Positions 35,360 to 46,300 of a stretch of DNA of 64,000 nt are shown here, piece after piece. Under the pieces are notes generated by a model. It had not been told where the DNA came from. It ran no database searches and saw only the letters and a program-made list of their open reading frames with translations. A program made the position numbers and the translations under genes. The stretch comes from Arctopsyche grandis. Lineage: Eukaryota > Arthropoda > Insecta > Trichoptera > Hydropsychidae. Within the stretch, counting starts at the first letter, position 1. Each line of letters starts with the position of its first letter. The stretch covers positions 29,140,001 to 29,204,000 of the forward strand of contig NC_135365.1 in assembly GCF_051622035.1 (NCBI RefSeq), given 5' to 3'.

Positions 35360-35765
35360 AAAAATGGCAGAATATCGGAACAACTTGAAAAACAGTCTTC
35401 TGAAAGAACTGAAGAACAGCTCCCTGAAAGGAACGAAGACGAACCTCTTGTAGAAGAACGGAAGAGCAGCTCCCTGAAAGGAATGAATATCAACCTCTTG
35501 AAAGGGCCGAAAAACAGCCCTGTACAAGAACTGATGAGCAGCTCTCTGAAATGAACGAAGACCAACCACTGGAAAGGATCGAAAAGCAAACCTGCAGAAG
35601 AACTGATGAAGACCCCTTTGGAAAAATTAATGAGCAGCATCCTATAACGTCTGAAGAACAGACTCCTGAAAATACTGAAGAACAGTTTTCTGAAAAATAA
35701 AATGAGGAAGAAAGTAAAGGTGAAAATGATACTGTAATGGCTCCCAATGATTATCCTATGGATTT
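35360..35765 (+). pseudogene. Decayed acidic-repeat coding region with a hAT-like word
   Basis: On the plus strand, imperfect 30-36 bp units encode variants of EEQLPERNEDQPLERxEKQ across shifting frames, followed by SEKxNEEESKGENDTVMAPN and DLALWPEH. The last word resembles the region just before the TTF zinc finger of some hAT transposases. Frame changes and stops show it is not functional. Mirrored minus-strand frames over the same bases are shadows. Confidence 0.35.
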
Positions 35766-36228
35766 GGCATTGTGGCCAGAGCATACATATATATGAAAAA
35801 AATATTCTCTTTTTATTAATAAATAAACCGTGCCATACTGGAGACGTAAAAAAATAAAAGTGGAGTATACATATAGAAACCGTTATCAGTGATAACATAA
35901 TAGATAATTTTGCGACATCAAAAGCTCGAAAAGTATCAATTTCAAATGTTTTCCTATTTTTTTTGATTATTTGTATAAGTTTGTAAATAGATGTTTGTTT
36001 ATATAATTGTATAATATATAATTTTTTATTTGTATAATTTTGTAAATAGATTTATATTATTTAATAAATAATTGTAAATACAAAATAGCACACATTTTTG
36101 ATAATGTACATAGCCTCAATTCACAATTGAAAAAAAAAGTCACTTTATGATTAGTGGGGGAGGGGGGGGGCCTCTAAATTACGTTACGCCTGTGGCCTCC
36201 GAAACGCTTAATCCGCCACTGATTGTAT

Positions 36229-36985
36229 GTGTCCAAAAACATAACATGTTCTCTTAATAAGAGACCTCTTGACAACCTTAATCCAAAGTCCCCCACTCGT
36301 TTAAACGTTATATAAAAAAAAACCTTATTACTTTCATCCTATAAATAACTATTATTAACCATCAATATCATCGCAAAGCATTTTTTAATCGCTACATTTT
36401 TCCAAATTTTCATATGATAAGCATAAGATATAATAAAAACCGGAGATAAACATATTATAAGATATAATAAAAACTTGTTATTACAAATCAAAGTAACAAA
36501 CTATTCACAGAGCCCAGGATGAAAACTAATACATTTTAAGCTACGGTTTTTGGAACCCAACAGATATTTTTATCAAAAGGATGTAAAGAAAAATAAAAAC
36601 GAATGCTTAAATAATTACAACATATTTATTATCTTTTAATTTAGATAATATTTATTATATCTACATATATTAATAATACTTTTATTAATGTGGTATTTAT
36701 GTAGACTCGAGGTTTAAATTTTTTACACTTTTAAGAACCACTCATATATTGGTTTTCATTAATGGCGGATCATATTAATTTCAATTTTGATTCAAGCTGA
36801 ATAGAAAGCATTTCTTAAGTACAACAATTATAAAAATAAGAAATGCAAAACATGCTAGAAAGTCTATCCTTTCTTCTCCCTAAGATATTCTGACGAATGC
36901 AGAGGCAGATCTGTCTTTCTTTTATTTATAAAATATTATTAATCAATTAAATGTGAATATGTGAAATTAATTAGATAACAATAAT
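36229..36985. other. AT-rich stretch without a gene
   Basis: Intergenic. It includes the 3' flank of the minus-strand gene ending at 36986 and nothing else recognised. Confidence 0.35.
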
Positions 36986-38362
36986 TCATATTTCCGATGC
37001 AGGGTGGTGCTCTTGCATAACAAAAGCGTTATTGTTCTGGTTGCGTACATTCCTCTTCAAAGGCTTAGTCTTCAGGTCGAATTTGGTGAAGAAGATATTT
37101 TTAAATTTAGAAAACGAAACTTTCCTGCGAGGGATCTTCTCCACTTCCTCTCCATACAGATCATATATAGTCCGCAGTTTCATCTCGGGCATGAGAAATC
37201 TAGCATCGGAATTTTCGCGACGACACGTCGGCATCTTTTTAATGTGATTCACAATGAAGAGCTCATCTTCTTCAGCTATCTTATTCCACCCACCGTGATT
37301 GCCCCTCTTGTCAGTTATAGCCTCGTCGGACCTGATCTTTTTCAGCGAGGTGTCGACCCTCTTTGAGGTCGTCTGCAACGTTTTAAGAAACATATTCTTA
37401 CAAACTCTCACTCCGGATAGGTAATATTCCCGAGAGAACTGTCTCCTCGTTGCTTTGTCTTTACTCTTTTTAGATACATAGCTCCGTTTGACGGGCTTTT
37501 CTTTTACGCAAGCGGCAATGAACATAGACTGGCTATTGTATGAGCCGAAATCGTAAAACTTTTGGAATTCCGAGCGTCGTTTTTGTACCGAAATCAAGTC
37601 GTTGCATTTGAGCGGGCAGCCGCAGTCGTAGTCGATGAAGTCTTTAGATTCGATCAATTTGTTTCTCGAGTTGACGTGGGGCAAGTTTTTGTATTTTCGT
37701 ATCCTTATCTCCTCTCTAGTCAGTTCGTACTTTCTCTTTCTGCCCTTGCGTGGTCTAACTTCCATTGTGACGTTTAATGAACCCGTGGAGCTACTCTGCT
37801 CGCCGTTCAAATTGTAAGGCGACTCTTCGGCAATAGCATTAGTGTTGAATTCAGCAGCAATAAGGCCCTCTTCAGAGTCAGAAACCCCGTTTACGGGTCC
37901 AGATTCTGACTCTTCGGCATTAGCATTGGTGTTAAATTCAGCAGCAATAAGGCCCTCTTCAGAGTCAGAAACATCGTTTACGGGTTCAGATTCTGAATCG
38001 CTGCATTCGTATACACACTCTGGTATGAATTGGGAATCTTTGACGCTGTCGTCTTCTTCATATTCTGAACATTCGTTCTCACGATTCTCAACTTTAATGA
38101 CGACATCCTTCCCACCACGATAATCCTCATTATCACCATTCGCTTCGGGCTCGTTGAACGTTTGCGACGTTGATGGCAACTGTTGCAACGATCTGATGTT
38201 GACCACTTTGATGGTATGCATTTTTATAACAGGTGTTATTTGCGAATTATCTACAAAACACAAGTATTAGATCATTCAGTATATAAACATAACAGTATTT
38301 GTCACATATTACTTACAAGTCGACTTACCATTTATCGTCGTCAAATTCTGCTGAAAAGCCAT
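36986..38362 (-). CDS. Two-exon gene of an unnamed insect family, 432 aa
   Basis: Exon 1 is 38362-38329 (MAFQQNLTTIN) and exon 2 is 38250-36986, joined over a 78-bp intron (GGTAAGT ... TTTTGTAG) in phase 1. The N-terminal 150 residues are acidic and hold two nearly identical 30-residue units (VSDSEEGLIAAEFNTNA). A basic KGRKRKYELTR stretch follows, possibly a nuclear localisation signal. A conserved core then has DCGCPLKCND, FYDFGSYNSQSMFIAACV, RRQFSREYYL, VRVCKNMFLKTL and DKRGNHGGWNKI. The core pattern resembles a multi-copy uncharacterised family of insect proteins often found near transposons; a transposon or domesticated origin is inference. No DDE triad is visible. The frame is fully open, so the gene may be active. 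Confidence 0.7.
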
Positions 38363-38906
38363 AAGTTTTATATTTTCATTGTGTCATTTTAGAAAAACGT
38401 ATTATTAGTTCAAAAAAGGGCTAAAGAAATTACAATAACACGTCAGACTATGCAATGAGATGACATCTGTCAGTTTTCATTTGAACGGTGTTGCCAGTGT
38501 AATAAAATTGTATCGATCTGAAGCCGTCACAATTACAGGCCACGTTTATAAATGAAAATGATTGGATGCATCAATAAAAGTTTTCTTTTCTATTTTTTTA
38601 CTAATACAAATCAAAGATTTGAATTTCATCGTCGAATGCAACAAGAAAGTTGACTACTATTTAATGATGTCATAATATTGTAACCAAAAACCACATTGAA
38701 ATGGTAAACGGACTACTAGTCATATGTGAACCAGTCACGGGACAACTGGTCGCTCTAGATCGGTCACACATGATCACCCGTCACACTAAAACTGGTCACA
38801 CCCAAAAATTCGACTATTTTTAGGTGTTCATTTCACTAGTTAAAAATTTCCTGAAAATGCGCACGAACTTATGGACTGACCTGATACATCAGCATGCGAA
38901 ATAGAG
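38363..38906. other. Intergenic, with a cluster of GGTCACAC/CTGGTC words
   Basis: From 38717 to 38805 the words ACTGGTC, GGTCACAC and CCGTCACACT recur in both orientations, perhaps part of a decayed MITE. The 5' end and promoter of the 36986-38362 gene should lie here; none was pinned down. Confidence 0.35.
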
Positions 38907-39109
38907 GGTTCGGTGATAATTCCGCAAAAATCGATGTCGCACAAGTCATTAAAATCTCGAATACGGAACATCTGGTATCCAAAAACTCCATAAATCGAAA
39001 GGTACCCGTGCGAAATATTGTACTGACGAGAGCTCGAATACTAGATGTTCCGTGATCAAGATTTTAGCGATTTGTGCGAGATCGCTTTTTGCGGAATAAT
39101 CAACGAACC
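38907..39109. mobile_element. Fold-back MITE with about 70-bp inverted arms
   Basis: Left arm begins GGTTCGGTGATAATTCCGCA and right arm ends TGCGGAATAATCAACGAACC. The arms stay complementary for about 70 bases, including ACGGAACATCT/AGATGTTCCGT, around a loop of about 60. A diverged copy of the same element lies at 55229-55425. No coding capacity. Confidence 0.75.
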
Positions 39110-39149
39110 GCAAAAAATATCTTCAAAAATGATTTTATGTCATAATGCT

Positions 39150-39554
39150 TGTCCGAGCCAACAAACCCACATGGCCGTGTTTTGGGCTCTTACGGGCGCG
39201 CACTCATTTTTACGAGGCGCGCTCATCTGTCAAACGAGACGCCCGCCATCCGCCGGCCGAGACGGTACTGGCGTAGCTGGTCTACCTTGCCTGACCAGCT
39301 GCAGCCAGCGTACTCATCCACAGCCCCCGCCATAGAGGGGCACAGGCGAGAGGCGCCGGCAAACTCCCCGGCTCGCCATTCTATGCGTCAATAAACGAGG
39401 ATAACCCGAGCTGACTTGTCTAATTCCCCACCCCGCCCTGTTCCAGCACGTGCTCCAGAGCGAGCTGAACACACATAGAGACGACGACACACACACACAG
39501 CCACTGGTCACCCAGCATACACACACACATTACAGCTCCTGAAGCTATCGTTCA
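39150..39554 (+). repeat. 5' LTR of the BEL/Pao-like element
   Basis: TGTCCGAGCC ... ATCGTTCA, 405 bp, with TCAATAAACG as poly(A) signal. It matches the 3' LTR closely but lacks two short tandem duplications found there. Confidence 0.85.
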
Positions 39555-39819
39555 TGGTCCTTCGAGTCGGGATGATCTACAGCGCTGGACTCTGTCGTCG
39601 GCATACCAGGTTGGTCGTCAGCCATTTTGTCTCTCCCGTTATTCCTTTGTGTTGGCTGTCCGCCATCTTGTAATCCCGCTTCCCTTTTGTTTAACGGCGT
39701 GGGTTTTTCCCCCCCCCCCCTTTTTGTTTAACGGCGTGGGTTTTTCCCCCCCTTTTGTTTCACGGCGCGGGTTTCCCCCCCCCGTGATATCATTTCACCC
39801 CTCACAGTTTCTCGAAGTC

Positions 39820-42229
39820 ATGACGACTCAATTGCGACGTCGTCGTGGCGCCCGTCGGGGAAGGCTGACGAAGCTCACGAATCTGGTCGACCAATTACCG
39901 CCGAGCGTGACCCGACTCGAATATAAGCTCGAGGAGGCGCGCCAGCTGCGTCTCGATTTCTTGGACACGCAGTCCGAGTTAGAAGCGTTAGAGCTCAAAG
40001 AGGCGGAGGAGTCCGCGCTGACATGGGACGAATTTGAGGACGCCTATTTGGCATATACAGATGCAGTGCTGGACAAACTAGATGCCGCAAAGAGCATCAC
40101 CTTGTCGGGAGGAACCTCCCCCCCCAAGCGACCTTTTCCCGGTCGATCAAACCGTCCGTCGCACTGTTGACCAACTCGCTACTCCCCCAGTGGACCAACC
40201 CATTCGTCTCCCGGCACTAGAACTGCCAACATTCGATGGGAAGCTCGAAGATTGGCCCCAGTTCTCCCAACGCTTCCAAGCCGCAATAGACGGCAGTAAA
40301 GTGGATTCAGTCCGCTTCCAATATCTTACTGCCAGTCTTACCGGTGAGGCCCGCAACATTCTCCGCGGCCTCGACTGTGCGGAAGGGGCCTTCACCACCG
40401 CTTGGTCCATTCTCGAGGACCGGTACAATAACAAGAGGTTGTTGGTCCAGAGACACGTCCAGGCATTGCTCAACGCTGAGCCTGTGGGCCATGACGTCGG
40501 TCAAGGGTTGCGGCGGCTGTTGGATGACATCACCATGCATACCCGCACCCTCGGGTCCATGGGCGTCCCCGTCGTCACATGGGACGACATCCTCGTATCT
40601 TCCTTGTCGTCCAAGCTGGACCGGTACACTGCCCGGCAATGGGACAAGCAATCGGTCAAGTACGAGGACTGGACATTCGACAAATTTCTCACGTTCCTCC
40701 GGTTTCAGTGCCAAGTGCAGATGAACGGCGAGGCCTTCGAGAGGATGCACCAGCCGCGTCCGTGCATACAGGCGGTTACCGGGACTTCCGCTCATCACGA
40801 GAGAGTCAAGGCAGTTTCCTGCCCTAAGTGTCGGGGTGAACATGTGCTCCACTCATGCTCCTCGTTCCGGGACCTGGCCCCACCAGAGCGAATCAGCCTG
40901 GTCCGAAGGGCAAACCTCTGCAGGAACTGCCTGCGTCCTGGCCACCAGACGACAGCTTGCAAGAGCCAAACTCGTTGCTCCCACTGTCGCAACCTACACC
41001 ACACACTTTTGCACGCCGAGTTTACTCGGACTCCAAAACACTTCAACGCTGCTCCTGTCCCAAGGGCTGCAAGCGTCGCTAACGAAGCGCCACACGCGCC
41101 TAGCCTTCATTCCCTGCATTCAACCGTCAGGGCAGCAACAACCCCTCGCACCATTCTGTTATCCACAGTGGTGTTGTCTGCCCGTGGAGGCGATGGGCGT
41201 TGGCATAAGTGTCGAGCACTGCTCGACAGTGGGTCAGAGATGAACATCATCTCCAATGACCTGCGTCAGCGGTTGAACATCCAACCGCATGCATTGAATG
41301 CAAGCATGGTCGGGGTAGGCTGTAAGGAAACGCCAATCTCCCAGGGCGTAGTCTTGCACGTTGCTCCTCGGGGGTCGAGGAGCCATGCCAAAATAAAGGA
41401 GATGGAGTTTTTAGTGATCCCTAAGATCACGAACAATGTTCCATCCAGAGACCTGTCGGAATTACGGCTGGGGTTGCCCCAGCGTATTTACCTGGCTGAC
41501 CCCACATTTGATTCGCCGGGGGCAGTCGACATGGTCCTCGGATGCTTGGCATTCCATCAGTCCCTTAAAGACGGTAGGAGGAATATTTCCATTCCGCCCT
41601 CACTCGCCAGCGAACGGGGCTCTACCATTCACCTGTTGAACACTTCGTTCGGCTGGGTTGTTAGTGGGGAACTGGGCTCAGTCCCAACAACCAACCGCTC
41701 CGGGAACTGCCATCAAAAAGCTTCTCGTGATCCGTCAGCGGACCGAAAAGTTCCGTTGCCAAAGCCTAGGGAACCCGCTTCTAAAAGAAGCCGCGGTAAA
41801 CCCGCACCCGTTGTTCCTCATCTCATCCGACCTTCCCAACCCAACTCCAAAAACTCCTGGTCAATTCCTAGCTGGCGAACCACTGGTTGCTCAACAGCGG
41901 GAGGATCTGCTCAATCAGCCCGCAGCACGGGCGCTACTGCACCAGCATCTGCAGCAGCGGGCAGAGATGGTCACTGGAGGAGTGCGGCACACTCCTTCAA
42001 CAGCAACACCAGGAAGGCAGCCCAACGAGTAGCTCGACTACCGACCGAGCGGCATGCAGAACATGGGGCGAGTCACGTTGGTGCTTCCTGGGCACGACGG
42101 CGTCGCACGAATTATCACCCTGTGCACTCAGAGGGGCATCACCGACAGGGCAGCTGGCGAGACGCTCGTTGGCCCCCTGACCAGCCGACTAGGCCTGGGT
42201 GCACTCACTGTTCTCCCGCCCCCATATAA
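39820..42229 (+). pseudogene. gag-protease region of the BEL/Pao-like element, frameshifted and deleted
   Basis: The gag frame starts at 39820 (MTTQLRRRRGARRG) and runs through a coiled region. At a C-run near 40119-40126 the frame shifts. It then continues from LPTFDGKLEDWPQF (DUF1759-like), through two zinc knuckles (CPKCRGEHVLHSC, CRNCLRPGHQTTAC), to an aspartic protease core ALLDSGSEMNIIS. After about 41700 the frame loses the expected order. Near 42060-42120 another frame has GRVTLVLPGHDGVARI, which resembles the very end of BEL/Pao pol. The polymerase and integrase in between are gone. It cannot move by itself. Confidence 0.8.
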
Positions 42230-42566
42230 TTTTGTCTTTTGTGTTTTTTCTTGTTCTGTGTGAAACTTATAACAAAAATGTTTGTGCCAATGTAGTAGTG
42301 GTTTGCTTGTGGTGCGCTAATTGACGCTGTATCCATTAAGTTTGTTTTGTTTTCTTTTGGTTGCTAATGACACTTTACCCTTGTAGTAGTTGGTTTGGTT
42401 TTTTTGTCGATGTGCTATAATGCTTTTTTTTTGCACTTTTAACCATGGGGGCTGGCTTTAGTTCCTAAAGAAGATGTTTGTTACCACTGCTCTGTTTGTT
42501 TGTTGTCTGCTTTGTTATTATGTTAACTTTCTTGAAATATTGTGAATATTCCAACCCCGGGGAGTA

Positions 42567-42999
42567 TGTCCGAGCCAACAAACCCACATGGCCGTGTTTT
42601 GGGCTCTTACGGGCGCGCACTCATTTTTACGAGGCGCGCTCATCTGTCAAACCAGACGCCCGCCATCCGCCGGACGAGACGCCCGCCATCCGCCGGCCGA
42701 GACGGTACTGGCGTAGCTGGTCTACCTTGCCTGACCAGTGACCAGCTGCAGCCAGCGTACTCATCCACAGCCCCCGCCATAGAGGGGCACAGGCGAGAGG
42801 CGCCGGCAAACTCCCCGGCTCGCCATTCTATTCGTCAATAAACGAGGATAACCCGAGCTGACTTGTCTAATTCCCCACCCCGCCCTGTTCCAGCACGTGC
42901 TCCAGAGCGAGCTGAACACACAGAGACGACGACACACACACACAGCCACTGGTCACCCAGCATACACACACACATTACAGCTCCTGAAGCTATCGTTCA
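42567..42999 (+). repeat. 3' LTR of the BEL/Pao-like element
   Basis: 433 bp. Differs from the 5' LTR by a 20-odd-bp tandem repeat of GACGCCCGCCATCCGCCGG, a short duplication at CTGACCAGTGACCAG and a few substitutions. It ends ATCGTTCA. Confidence 0.85.
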
Positions 43000-43041
43000 A
43001 ATGCAATAAAAATTCTCGCTTCCATAATATCGTAAAATTTA

Positions 43042-43056
43042 TAACGCACGCCACTG
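43042..43056. repeat. Orphan hAT-like terminus
   Basis: TAACGCACGCCACTG is the exact inverse of the 15-bp end CAGTGGCGTGCGTTA at 33815. No local partner end is seen, probably because the LTR element at 39150-42999 or other events replaced it. Confidence 0.5.
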
Positions 43057-43386
43057 GTAGATATTATAATGTATACAAATGTAGGCCAATTTTCTGTTCC
43101 CACCCAGTCAGTTTTGCGTCATATTTTCCGCGACTTGTTGCCGTTCAAAACAACTTCTTTTCTTCAAATTGGAATTAGAATTGGTAATCATTCAATCCAA
43201 TTTTATATTTTTGGTCACTTCTTTCCATAAAAAGTGGCGTAATATTTGTTTATTCTGTTTAATTAAATTTTTATAACATTCCTTGACTAACACAATATTT
43301 CACTAACAATCAAATTAAGTCATTTATTAAAGAAATATGTATACTTTTTCAATGTGCGTATATTTAGATTTCAGTTAAACAACATC
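43057..43386. promoter_or_regulatory. 5' flank of the plus-strand SecA-like copy
   Basis: AT-rich. Just before the start codon the sequence CTTTTTCAATGTGCGTATAT then TTAGATTTCAG ends in an AG acceptor, 12 bases before the ATG. The minus copy has the same arrangement, so both copies probably have a 5'-UTR intron ending at the same place. The upstream exon was not identified. Confidence 0.4.
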
Positions 43387-46300
43387 ATGGACAGCGAAGG
43401 TTATGTGTCCGATCTCGAGTCGATTAGTCCTCCGAAACGCTTCATACGAAATGTATGGACAAATGATAATAGTAGAACAAACAAAACGAGCAAAAATGAT
43501 ACAAGCAATCGTCAAACTGAAACATTGGAAACGAGGAAGCTTTCAAGCGAAGATGGGAAGCATTACATTAAGGGAAAGTTGAAAAACAATGAATTGATCG
43601 AAATATTTTCCGGCCAATTCAGTATTGCTGGATTCAACGAAAACACATTCTATATCCGAAAACAAACTCCGGGATATTTATTAACAATGGACGAGGAGAA
43701 TTTTATCGCCAGGGTGAAAATTTTCAACTTGGAAAAGTTTCGCATGCTGAATGTTTTCAAAGATGTCACTATCTTACGTGAATTTTTCATAAATGGAATT
43801 AAAGTGACTGAAATTATAAAAGATGGATTGTTGGACGAGCGAAATAAAAATTACGAAATCTTCATGAAGTGCATTAAAGATGTCACTAATAATATCGGCG
43901 ATGACGTTAACTGCGCTGAAGATTGCTTACAAATTTATCTCGAGACCAAACAATCATCAGAGAATACTTCGGTTCTGCAAAGTATCTCCGACAATGAACA
44001 CATTTCGAAAAATGTTAGAGATGTTGCAAGAAGGTTTTTACACTCGGAAGAATCGCTTCATGGAAGAAACAAAAAATTACCAAAAATTGAAAACACTTTT
44101 CAAATACACACATTTAATTTAGCTGCGGAATTGAAAGAAATGGTCTCTCAGGGCATGGGGCATCACAAGCAGATTTTATTCAAAGATTGTCCGTATACGA
44201 TGATTCGTGATCTCCAAGATTTATCTATCCAACAGTCCCTCTATGTCTCGAAAGCTGATTTAAAACTGTTTTCAGACATCATATCGGTAACGAACGAACA
44301 ATGTTTTGTGAATATATTGAATAACTGTCAACATTCTTTTATTCGAAGTGTAAAAGCTGTTACTTTTAACAGCTCTGTTAAAGAAGTTTCACCGTTGACG
44401 AGACCTATTTATTATTACCTTTTCAAAAGTTTGTTCGAACTCGTCGTGACGATCAGTGAAAAGACAAACTGTGCCGTAGAAGATGTTTTGAAATCAATTC
44501 AAACGAACAAATCTATATGTTGGAAGTCGCCGTGTTTTCTGCATACAGCTCTTGAGAGGCAAAGTAGCTTTATTTATCAACATATGTCGCATTTCAATCC
44601 GGGACCAAGGAAGAAGGAATACGAATACACCTTTAAATTTTTACAATTCAACAAAAGGAAAACAATATGGGATCATATGAAAAGTGTGTTTTCAAAGAAT
44701 AACGACTCGGTGAATATGAAGGAAGAACGAAAGATATGGTTATGCATAGTCGATAATGTTATGTCCGGGGAAAATGATGAAAGTTATTTTGAAATATTTC
44801 TACCTCTGTTGGTGGATTTTGTGAATTTCGTTGGAATGTCGAAAGACGACACGTTCGAAGCATTCCGTGTGTTCACACACAACATCATCAATTTTATGGG
44901 GAATACGCATCCCTATTTAAAGAACAACAATTTGAAAGTAGACCAGGATATATTGATGAGGCAAATGGAGCATATTAAAAACGCAACTGGAGATTTACAA
45001 TACGATAGGAAAGCGTTCGAAAGTTTCAGAAATATGATAGAAGAATACAATCAGTACTGGAGTAGGAGAGAAACTAAAATCGGCAGCATTGATAGCAAAT
45101 TTGATTACGAACCACATAAATCAAGAATGAAAGCAATTTCCTCGAAGCTTCTTCAAGTTATAATGATGGCTCTCGATAAAACTGTAAATTCACATTCACT
45201 TGTTCAGTATTTTAGATCGTACAACGAATTTTTAGACGACTTTGACAACATAGCGTTTGATTGGTTTGTGAAAATAAATAAATCAACTAGTGTCAATGGC
45301 GATGTCATCGAGCTTGTGAAGAATAAATTGACTGCTGAAAATACATCATATAAAGTGAAAAAACCAAAAGACTTTGTAAAAACAGGGAACTATCCTCATT
45401 ACATCATTGATATAATCGAAAAGTTGATACAAGATGCGATCGAACTGTTGAATAAAAAACAATGGGAAAACGGCAGCGAATTCAGTGACAATGAAAAATT
45501 ATTGGCTACCGGATTGTTGTTTTCAGCTATTAGAAGTTCTTTTCTTTATTTTAAAGATCAACCAGATTATGTTTCATTTTCTTCATTTTATGAAGAAAGT
45601 ACAAAGCCATTTAGTAACGTTGTACAAAAAAGCGATTCCTATAAAGATTTTGAGAAACGATTAGGTATAATTAAACAATCATTTTGGTATATAAGAAAGC
45701 AAGATGAAATCGATATAGACGAGGCCCTAAAACTGTTCCAAAAATTATCTTCAAACTCGTTATCGATCGAAGACTCTTTAAAAATCAAAACATGCTTCAA
45801 AAACTACTTGGAAGAGTACGAGAAATGCATGGGAGAATGTTCAACGAAGCAACAAAAAGATAAAATAAAATATATCGTCAATCTTTTAATCGGCTTCAAG
45901 ACTGATTTGAAAATCGACCAGTGGACGTTGGAGTTCAAAAAATCAACACTGCTCCAAATCCTCGCTCACTTGGCCGCTCTGTGGTCCGTGCAAGTGTCGA
46001 AGGATATCGAGTGCACTCAAAAGTATTTAAAGCCGCATTGCATTCAAATATTGTGCATTTTGATGATGCTCAACGTCGGTAACATCGACACCACTACTGG
46101 AAAATGTCTCGCACACGTTCTGACTGGACAAGGAAAGTCTGTAATCCTTGGATTGCTCTCGTCGTTGTTGGCTGTCTTGGGAAATAAAGTGCGTGTTGTT
46201 TGCTACAGTGAATACCTCGCCAAGCGAGATGATAATGATTTCGCTCAATTTTTCGACGAATTAAAAATTAGGACTCGAGTGACTTACGGCACCTTCAGAG

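Larger units (their letters stand above)
33815..36221. mobile_element. hAT-like composite element with CAGTGGCG ends
   Basis: Left end CAGTGGCGTGCGTTACG and right end CTTAATCCGCCACTG share 8 inverted bases. ATTGTAT flanks both ends (33808-33814 and 36222-36228), one base short of the usual 8. Inside are older remnants: a pogo/Tigger fragment, an RTE fragment and an acidic repeat region ending in a DLALWPEH word seen near the start of TTF-zinc-finger hAT transposases. No intact transposase remains. An alternative right end is at 43056 (see findings). Confidence 0.5.
39150..42999 (+). mobile_element. BEL/Pao-like LTR retrotransposon, internally deleted
   Basis: Two near-identical LTRs (39150-39554 and 42567-42999) bracket a gag/protease region and a tail fragment; the reverse transcriptase, RNase H and integrase regions are missing. 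After the 5' LTR, TGGTCCTTCGAGTCGGGA looks like a tRNA primer-binding site; before the 3' LTR there is only a weak purine tract. AATGC occurs at 39144-39148 and 43000-43004 and may be the 5-bp target duplication if one extra T belongs to the 5' LTR end. The GC content is far above that of the surrounding DNA, which suggests a recent arrival. Confidence 0.88.

Noticed and set aside
35345-35900. A 181-residue minus-strand protein rich in Ser and Phe
   Set aside because: It is the mirror of the decayed plus-strand acidic repeat region; its pattern is explained by complementing GAA-rich codons.
40307-41243. Long open frames on the minus strand and in other frames over the gag region
   Set aside because: High GC content lengthens chance frames; the gag, zinc-knuckle and protease motifs are all in the plus-strand frame.
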